In this document: positions 55,905 to 64,000 of the stretch, one piece after another
How the letters are laid out: the number at the start of each line of letters is the position of its first letter
Numbering within the stretch: the stretch's first letter is position 1
From: Isoetes taiwanensis
Taxonomy: Eukaryota > Streptophyta > Lycopodiopsida > Isoetales > Isoetaceae
Length of the DNA stretch: 64,000 nt
Assembly (NCBI GenBank): GCA_021234155.1
Contig: JAJEKV010000262.1
Span: forward strand, 312,001 to 376,000
Direction of reading: 5' to 3'
The notes under the pieces: model-generated
What the model was told of the DNA's origin: nothing
Databases searched by the model: none
The model's input: the letters and a program-made list of their open reading frames with translations, nothing else
Program-made: the position numbers and the translations under genes

Positions 55905-56099
55905 GCATCCGGTGAAGCATGTCGGCCTTAAGATCTGGTGGGACTCTAACTCAGATTCTTCCTTTCTTTTTCCTTTTGATTTATCCTTTACATCTTTCTA
56001 TTTATCTAAAACAGGGACTTTCGCTGTGTTAAGCACTGCACTGGGATTAGAGTGTCGAAGCGGCTAGGGCAGCGGCTATGGCTACGCCTGTTTGTTGCA

Positions 56100-57260
56100 G
56101 AATAGTGATTCCACCATTCTTACTCTGTCATCTTGTAACCATATCTCATCCCTTGAATCTTAAAAAAAAAGTTATCATTCCACATTGTTAAATGAAGCAT
56201 GGCTGCTCCTGATATGATGAATCATGGCTGCCCCTGATATGACGATGGAACCCTAATATGATGAGCATATTAGAAATTTTTGGAAAGCAAAAGTACTGAC
56301 AATGGTAACTCTGCTCTGTTTTTTTGTAATCTTCCTTGCTATCAACAGAGACATGTTTTACCGTCAGTTTGATGGAGATCTGCTACAAAAATGCATGTGG
56401 CTGGGTTTAACTTGCAAAGATGCATAAAAGGGCGGCTAAGCTATGGCCTCTGTTTCTGCTGTATATCTATTTCTTTCATCTAGTAATACTAAGGATTATT
56501 TTTCCCAATGCCTTTGTTTACTATCAGTAATTCAAAATATGTTTCTTCCTATATATTTTGTTCTCATTCAATAATACAGAGGATGATCATATTATTTTTC
56601 TCAATGCCTTTGTTTTGCTATCAAGAATTCAAAATATGCCTTTGTTTACAATCAAAAATTCGAAACATTCAAAATATATGAAGTTGTTTAACAAATAAAA
56701 AATGAATGTATTGACTATTGAATAACAACGTTCGCAAATTAAAATAAAAAACCATATATCCTTTTTAAGGAAACGACGTTAACAATTTAAAGAAACAACG
56801 TTAGATTGCTTAAAAATATGTATGTTTTTGAAGGAAATAATGCTAGGTTGCTTAAAAACAACATATAGAAACCAAATTCTTACCCTAAAATACCACACTT
56901 AAGAAAACCACACATGTTTTCTACATGTAATTATACTTAAAAATTACATCTTTCTACATGTGGATATTTTGCTAAACCACATGTTATTATTTACTAAAAA
57001 CAACACTTAAAAACAACTACTATTTTCAAAAACCACATGTGGATATTCTGTAAAACCACATGTTATTTTTCTAGTAAAAACAAAAAAACAACACCAAAAA
57101 AGAATGCATTGAATTTTTCTTAAAAGGCTGTCAATTTTCCATGCATAGACTTTTTACCCAAAAACTACACATTGTTTCTAGCATTTTCGGAACAAAACAA
57201 CAGGTGGGCTTTAAGTGTTGTTTTTTTACAAAAAAGACAGCAAAAAACTACACATAGAGC
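56100..57260. other. AT-rich low-complexity DNA
   Basis: Recurrent AAAACCACATGT/AAAACAACA words between about 56,880 and 57,250. No genes. Confidence 0.5.
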
Positions 57261-58314
57261 TAAATTTGGGGTTAGTGTGAGAGGTTATACAATTCCAGAT
57301 AGGGAATGATGATGGCCATGCATCTGCAACAATAGATTCTCCAAGCGTTGCAGACCCAACAACTCCAAACAATGACCACTAATGCTTCTTTGCAAACTGC
57401 TATTTCTGATGAGATATGGTCTATAAAACTGGCTGGACATGTTAAATTAAGCGCTTCACTACGTTACATTGAATTGATCCAATCAAAACTTCGAAAAAGA
57501 GAAGTAGGCTTCATGTTGGCATGGAAACCAAAAAGAATGAAGCAAGGTTTAGGTTTAAAGCCTCTTACGGATTTGAAACCATCGCTATATGTTTAAGCTC
57601 GCCATTGGAAGCTGCCCAAGACTTCAAAAAGCGGTGTACGGAGGGATCCGGACAGGTTTCTCCCCTTTAAGCATGTGCCCATTCAGTAAAAGAAGGCTCG
57701 AACCTCCTTGAGCAGAAGAAACCCGGCGAGGAAAAAAAAAGCGCAACTAAAATTGAGACTTGGCGGCTATGATAAAAATCGATAATGTCGCATCCTCCAT
57801 CCGACAAGACCAACACAGGCCCGGCCTGCCACTCTGCAGCTCTTCTTGTCATGGGCCCTCTTCCATAAAAGCCACGAACGGGTCGGCCTTGCCTCGAACC
57901 CTAAAATATGCCCTTTCGACTCCGGCATGCAAAGGGAGGGTTGTACATATATTTTTCTTGTACATCTAGACAAATACATGGGTGCTAACCATTAAAAAAG
58001 AGCAAAAAATCAATGCAGCAGGTATGCGCACTCTAGAAATACTTATTAGTACACTCCATCAGATACATTCACCAAATCATAGCAAAACCATAGGAAAAAC
58101 AGTATAAAAATACAAAAGAAACCCCCTGTTATTGTGCTACATATTAGGTTTCAGAATTGGTACTTTTTTTCCCCTTTCCATTAGAATCAACAACAAAAAT
58201 ATCGAAATAAAAATCAAGTACATATAATATTTAATATTAAGATAACAATAATACTATTAGAGACACCTTGCAGACGCCTACATAATGGCTTTATCATCCT
58301 TTACCCTAGAGGTC
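57261..58314. other. Non-coding stretch
   Basis: Frames up to 82 codons on both strands, no motifs recognised. Confidence 0.4.
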
Positions 58315-58322
58315 CTCGAAAT

Positions 58323-58751
58323 CAGGGATAGGTTCAATACGCTGTACGTTTTATACGGAATACGTATGAATTGTATGATACGGCACATATTTGCCGTATA
58401 AAACGTAAAAAATACGGCAAAAAAAAAAATTCCGGCGTCGGAAGATTTTGGCGTCTGTGAAATTATTGAAAATCTCGTCTGTGAAAAATATATATATTTT
58501 TTTTGAAATTCAAATTTCAGCGTCTGTGAAAACCTTACATTCAGCGTCTGCGAAAAGTTTTTTCAGCGTCATAAAAGCGAAGGTTTAAGCGTCTGTAACG
58601 CTCAAAAAAAAATATTTATATATATAATATATAATATATATATATAATATATATATATATATTTTTTAAATTCAAATTTAAGCGTCTGTGAAACCTTACA
58701 TTTCAGCGTCTGTGAAAGTTTTTCAGCGTCACGCTAAGCGAAGGTTTCGGC

Positions 58752-58783
<32 letters not shown>

Positions 58784-58981
58784 CGTCTGGCGGTTTTTCT
58801 TTGCCAGCGTCTGTGAAAAAATTTCGTCGTCGCGCTTTCCGCGAAAAGCTTTCGGCGTCGCGAAATTTTTTTCCGACCGGCGAGGTTTTTATACGTTAAA
58901 TACGTATTTTATTAAAAAATACGTATTTTTTTACTTTATACGTCAGGAATTTTAATTTTGTACGTATAGAACCTATCCCTG
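58323..58981 (+). mobile_element. Intact hAT-like MITE, 659 bp
   Basis: The ends CAGGGATAGGTTC and GAACCTATCCCTG are exact inverted repeats. The flanks CTCGAAAT (58,315-58,322 and 58,982-58,989) are an 8-bp target duplication. An 8-bp duplication with CAGGG termini is typical of hAT transposons. The interior holds about ten GCGTCTG(T)GAAA-like motifs and an AT-rich core, and no coding capacity. Clustered subterminal motifs are the usual transposase-binding sites of hAT elements. Confidence 0.9.
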
Positions 58982-58994
58982 CTCGAAATGGAAT

Positions 58995-59215
58995 AATTTA
59001 AGAGTTAAACTTAGCTATCTGGCGATCTTTTAGCACATTTTCAAAAAATGTTGGCTAAAGTAAATGGAAAAAATTGGAGAAAAAATAATAATTTTAGTTT
59101 AACGTTTTTCGCGCCTGCACCAGCCTTCGTGCTCTTTAGCCAAATACTAGAAAGTAAAAGAGTGAAAACTTGGAAAGTTTAGCTACGCCATAGATAACTA
59201 TGAATCCAGCCCTGA
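58995..59215 (-). repeat. Dispersed repeat, copy 2
   Basis: Inverted relative to the copy at 24,185-24,440. It starts about 14 bp beyond the hAT MITE. Confidence 0.75.
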
Positions 59216-59219
59216 TTTT

Positions 59220-61120
59220 CTCTATAAAAAGGGAGAAATAATAGTCGAGGGGATCAAGGAAGAGGTAAGGTTAGGAAGGGCCTTCTGGCAAAGAATCTCA
59301 TGGCCGGGTGGCGGAGAAGAAGAAAACTAATTATTTGTATGCGTATCGCTTCCTTACATTTGTGCCCAAGGTTACCAAGTTGAGATCTTAAGTCCAAAAG
59401 ATGTTTTTATAGGATTTTTAGTGATTTTTTCACCTTTGTAGGATTTGTGTTGATTTTCAATTTGCATGAATGTTATATCCGGCGAGAATTTTTTGATGAT
59501 ATGGGGATGCGATTTTGTGGATGGAGCTTCTATTCTTGTTGATGCTACAGCTCTTGCAAAAGGATTATTGATCTTCATAATAAGCTAGAATCGCTTTTTG
59601 TCCATGCGATTACCCTAATGCGATTTTTTTTTGCCCATGCAATGCCTGTTCAACAGATTAAAGATGAGAGTACTCCTGTCCCTGAGCCTCCAAAGGCATT
59701 ATTTTTTCAGTTTTTTGCTATTTCTAAACTTATGCATTTAATCTTTGTATGAGCAATAGAAATCTAACTTCACCTTGCATGGTAATATCTGATTTTGCAT
59801 CTCCCGATTTTGAGTTGCTTGCTTGAGCATGAAGATGAATGTTAATTTCTTTGCTTGCTTATAAGCAAATGCATGTATTCGGTGATGCTCTATCAAGTTC
59901 CTAATCTGTAATAATGTCATCAAGATTTGGCGACATGCGATTTGTTGTGCATGTTTAGTCTTGAAGGTGCCCATTCCAAGCTCATATCAACAGATGGTTG
60001 TACCCACGGCATTCTGCGCACTTTGATCATACTCTAAATTTTCCATGTCCATAGATTTGCAGCAACAGAGGCGTCATCTCTTCCCACTCAGTTTGAGTTT
60101 TCAATATCTCATATTTTATCTACAGTGCGATGTCAATTGCAATTGCAAAAGATGTCACTGATAACTATGTCTAAAGGCAAGTTCTTTTGGCACGTATAAA
60201 CAATATTTTAAGTTTGTTTCCTTCCAAGAAAGATGGAAGGCTGCCAGGATATTAGGATATTATAGTAGGGGCGTGATCATTGATGCTTGAGAATATTATA
60301 AGCCCATTTACTGGACATGCCTATGGAAAAGCAAAATGCAAAGATAAGCCTATTGATTGAAGGTGCACATGTTTGAAAAATGAAGGGAGGTCATTTTTCA
60401 GCTTATTTACAACTTGAAATAAGGTGCCGCGCATGCAGGGTTGTTCTCCATGGCCGGATGGTAAAGTGGCTTAAATCATAGTTCAAAGTCATGTTTTGAC
60501 AATCAATTCAAATTGCTACTTCTAGACAATAGAGTACTTGATACCATGACTTTATCGGAAATGGCCTGAAGAAATCTTTGGTGTTCGACAAGGAAGAAGT
60601 ACTCTAGAATGGGGCTCGCATGAAACTAACAAACCGCCTAGACTAGGCTTCTCATTCATCTCAATAGATTTTCTACAATGGTGGATAGTGGGGGTAGCCG
60701 CACACATGCGAATTGCCCAGAAAAATAAAGGGAATATCCAATTATATAATTTGGACCCCATAAAATACAATTCTAATAGATGTTTGGCTGGTGTACCTGC
60801 TGAAAGCTTATCACCGGGGTTAAAAAACCCTGCCTTTTCGGGTTTTCGAGGAAAAACCCTAGTGATAAGCCTTCGGCAAGGGGCTTGGACAAACGTAAGG
60901 CAGAGAAATCGCCCCCAAAACCCACAAATGGGAAGGCGAAAGCGGATGGCTCGCCAACACTGTACACGGCACAAAAAAAGCGTGACAAAACAAACCTCCC
61001 AGTGGGAGGGCTGATCCGCCAGCGTGTCGTCGCGACAATAAAACAAAACCTCTTCAAATAGAGGGGCTGGTCCGCGCGTGCCAGCGACAAATACAATAAA
61101 CAAAGAAGGGGGAGGGTGGG
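59220..61120. other. Non-coding stretch
   Basis: No supported gene. A long minus-strand frame (60,552-61,256) is low-information, starts in a GCAT repeat, and has no family match. Confidence 0.4.
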
Positions 61121-61126
61121 TTCGAA

Positions 61127-61692
61127 GAAAAGAGAATAAAGATGCTGGAGAGAGAAGAGGAAGCGCCGGTGAGGCGTTGATGCGAGAACCGCGCCTAAAA
61201 TAGCGAACTCCCAGCGAAAGGGCATGCGCGCGCATGCATGCATGCATGCAAGACATGCATGCTTCGCTTCATTCTAGAATGGCGATCCGATGTCACCGGA
61301 TCGATGGGATTCTAGAATGGGGCTAAATGAAACCAACAAACCTTTCGAATACCAAAAGGACTTCCTTAACAAAATTGGGTTCGGGGGCGAAGGTCCACGG
61401 GGATGAAGGCTAAAAAGAAGAGCCAAGGCCAAGAAAGGACATACCCACAAAGCATGAAAAAGCGCCAAATTGGCCAAACCAAGCGGAGAAGCCCCTCCCT
61501 GCACACGGATTCAAAAAAGAGAATAAAGATGCTGAGAGAGAAGAGGAAGCGCCCGGAGTGGGAGGCGTTGATGCGAGCGGCGCCTAAAATAGCGAACTCC
61601 CAACCAGAAAGGGCATGCATGCATGCATGCATGCAAGACATGCATGCTCGTCCCATTCTAGAATGGCGATCCGATGTCTCGGATTGATGGGA
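61127..61692. repeat. About 180-bp direct duplication with (GCAT)n
   Basis: 61,127-61,309 and 61,512-61,692 share AGAGAATAAAGATGCTG, GAGGCGTTGATGCGAG, CCTAAAATAGCGAACTCCCA, a (GCAT)n tract, and CATTCTAGAATGGCGATCC, in the same order. Confidence 0.88.
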
Positions 61693-61847
61693 CTGCAGAA
61701 GGATAAGGACAAGTGTAATAAAGCAAAGAATGGAAATACATGTTTTGTTAGCATAGAAATGAGAGATCAAATTATTTATCTTGTTCTTTATAAAAACTTA
61801 CAAATTGTCTTTTCTGCAGTTGCAATCTCATTTCAAGCATTATTAAA

Positions 61848-61973
61848 CATACATATAGGTCAATGCTATCCTACAGAAGAAATATTGTCCATGATTTACA
61901 CTGTTAGATACATTCATGACATTTTTCAGTCCATGAAATCCTTGTTCTATTTCAAGCAAAATTTGGCATTCTT
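61848..61973 (-). repeat. Diverged direct repeat, copy 1, in-frame on minus strand
   Basis: Matches 63,398-63,524 at most positions. On the minus strand both copies stay open and read ECQILLEIE(Q/E)GFHGLKN then VM(N/D)VS. Possibly a duplicated exon. Family not recognised. Confidence 0.6.
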
Positions 61974-63397
61974 TCTGTTACGTTCCAAGGGCAAGTCGTG
62001 CTTACAGGCCTTGGGACTGGGAATGGGTCTTGGAAGTGTCATCGGGTGGCCTGGGAATGTTCCAAAGGGCAGTTACCACCTGGGACGGCATATGGGTTAT
62101 TTTTAAATGGCATTTGCTTTAGGTGGCATATAAATAATGTTAAAGGTGTCATTAAAAAACTTTCAACCATTGCTTGGATGGGTCTTGCGTGGCAACACAC
62201 CTTATTGGGTGAGATGTTTAAAGGGGAGAAATACAATCCAATTTTTGTATTCATTGATACATAATATTTAAGGGCCTCCATCAAGAATTAGTCATAGAAT
62301 GAAACTATCCCATGCACACTGTTCATCAATCATATACACGTGCAAACGTTGCACCTGTTTTTTTTTTTATTTAACAAATAATAGCACAAACTTTTATTAC
62401 AGCTCACATTTATTTGAGTAAGGTGGTCCCAACTTGACATTTATTACGAGACATGACACAAGAAGCGACAAACTTGAGATCGGGTTAAAAACTTGCGGAT
62501 TAGTCTATTACGCATAAATTTATGTCCTAGAAGCATCACATGGACTAACTCCTTAGTTTGATTATTTATGCTTGTAAAAAAGGACTCATCATGCACATAT
62601 TATCAGGCCTCTTGGCTAAGTGTAAATGACATTGATTTTATCATATACTATCATGATCACAAGTCTTTAGGCTATTTAAACAAAATTTGATTTCAAGAGC
62701 AGTATGGGTTAGCAGTATGGGAGCTCAAACTTTGACCCCCCTAACACATTGAGATGGATTAAATCCATCTTGGCAAGCCCGACACTACCCAACAAAGCGG
62801 AGGCGACCAATATTACTAGGTACATAATAGGCACCCGACTTGCACGGGACAATGACTAATAGAACATGACAAGGGACTGCACTGTTATAAACTTCGTATT
62901 TTTGAAGGTAATGATAAACCTACTAATGCTCTATCAACTCCAATAAGAAAAACAAAAGAGTAATTTAAAAGTGAAATTATTAAGCTTGAGGAAATTGAGA
63001 AATTATGCCGTTTACATTTTTTCTTACAATTAACATTGAAAGAGTCCTCACCTGAATCTAGACGTAATTGTATCATATTTTGGCACGGACCAACTACAAA
63101 CAAAAAGTTAAAGGAAATTAAATATGTCAGCTAAATAAGTAGCTAACAATGTTCATACAGCTAACATCACGTACAAATGTCCCTCCTGTTACTAAAAAAT
63201 TATTCTGTCCTCGTGATCAATATTATGCCATTACATATTTTTATTTTTAATAAACACATAATCAAGCAGTTCTCTGCCATGCACATTAAGGACAATGTCT
63301 ATAACCATAGTTCAAGAGTTTGAAGCTTCAAATGTAAGGAAAATATGTATAATTTCAGATAAAGGACTCAATAAGACAATCATATCCTTTTAGAAGG
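61974..63397. other. Non-coding stretch
   Basis: AT-rich, no gene or repeat supported. Confidence 0.4.
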
Positions 63398-63524
63398 CAT
63401 ACATATAGGTCAATCCTGTCCTACAGAAGAAATATTGCCTATGATCTACACTGCTGGATACATCCATGACATTTTTCAGTCCATGAAATCCTTCTTCTAT
63501 TTCAAGCAAAATTTGGCATTCTTT
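63398..63524 (-). repeat. Diverged direct repeat, copy 2
   Basis: Second copy of the 61,848 block, same orientation. Substitutions keep the minus-strand frame open (ECQILLEIEEGFHGLKNVMD). Confidence 0.6.
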
Positions 63525-64000
63525 TCCTAGCAAGATTGTAAAGGTTCAGCTTTACTTCAAGGGCCTTATCTGTATTTGTTATAGGTATAACACGTATTGC
63601 AGCATTTGCTCCTAGGATCAATAATATGACCTGAAACAACCAAAATAGCAAAACAAACTACATCACAGCACATGGAAAAGGAAGCATAAGAATGCATCAA
63701 GCAGCCATTCCAGACAACAATAAGCGAATGCTGCATGAAAGTTGAGCATCACCCTAAAACTAGTCTGGCCTCCTTGTCACAACCATCATTCAATTAAATT
63801 GGGATTATGTCTTAATTTTGGGATAAATTTTATATTGCACTTTTTTAGTAACTTTGTTAAATTCACTTTTTTAGTAACTTTGTTGCCCTTAGACAAGAAT
63901 AGACGTTAACATATAATCACACACGGGAATATAAATTCACGCCTTAACTTCAAATTACAAAATCATATATCATGGAACTCAAGTAGTACACAACTTTTAT
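63525..64000. other. Right edge, no gene seen
   Basis: AT-rich. A short TTTTTTAGTAACTTTGTT direct repeat is at about 63,840-63,880. Confidence 0.4.

Noticed and set aside
60552-61256. 234-codon minus-strand frame
   Set aside because: Starts in a (GCAT)n repeat, spans a duplicated non-coding block, and has no recognisable domain.

Overview
The window is nuclear DNA of a land plant, rich in transposable elements. The evidence is plant-type initiator tRNA-Met genes, a PIF-like bHLH gene with short introns, Copia and plant L1-type LINE remains, and abundant A/T tracts and MITE-like inverted repeats. The LINE and transposon-like protein fragments look most like those of seedless plants, and a fern is my best guess. 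That is inference from remembered family resemblance. I could not search anything.

Layout. (1) 1-10,998: a tandem array of 17 units of about 610-670 bp. Each unit carries one initiator tRNA-Met (CAT) gene or a decayed copy of one. The array runs off the left edge and ends at a T25 tract. (2) 11-13 kb: one possible exon of an unrecognised gene. (3) 13.0-18.4 kb: two half copies of a hAT-like MITE, each broken at an (AT)n microsatellite, bracket 4.6 kb of mostly unassigned sequence. (4) 18.4-22.3 kb, minus strand: a decayed LINE (ORF1, endonuclease, part of the RT) with a 433-bp insertion. (5) 23.0-24.2 kb: a frameshifted gene with a DUF7869-like region. (6) 26,380-37,022: the most interesting segment. 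About 31-33 bp terminal inverted repeats and a 4-bp AGAT target duplication bound a 10.6-kb unit. It carries a coiled-coil/RING/AT-hook gene (+), an FCP1/HAD-like gene (+) and a Cys-rich transposon-like gene (-). A 4.27-kb LINE with its own target duplication sits in an intron of the RING gene. I read the whole as a gene-carrying DNA transposon. (7) 38.3-40.6 kb: a PIF-type bHLH gene with a perfect 12-bp G-box palindrome upstream. (8) 41.6 kb: a small foldback hairpin. (9) 41,986-50,065, minus strand: a Copia tandem with three LTRs and two internal regions inside one 5-bp duplication. Its primer-binding sites match the 3' end of the initiator tRNAs of region 1. (10) 50.6-51.5 kb: a very decayed LINE, then a 405-bp inverted repeat. 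(11) 52-64 kb: mostly non-coding, with an intact 659-bp hAT MITE with an 8-bp duplication (58.3 kb), dispersed and direct repeats, and low-complexity DNA.

How it fits together. The only genes likely to serve the host are the intact initiator tRNAs, the PIF-like regulator, and perhaps the 11.2-kb exon. Most other coding sequence belongs to mobile elements, many nested in each other. Several otherwise coherent reading frames break at short A-runs, so some damage could be assembly error rather than real decay.
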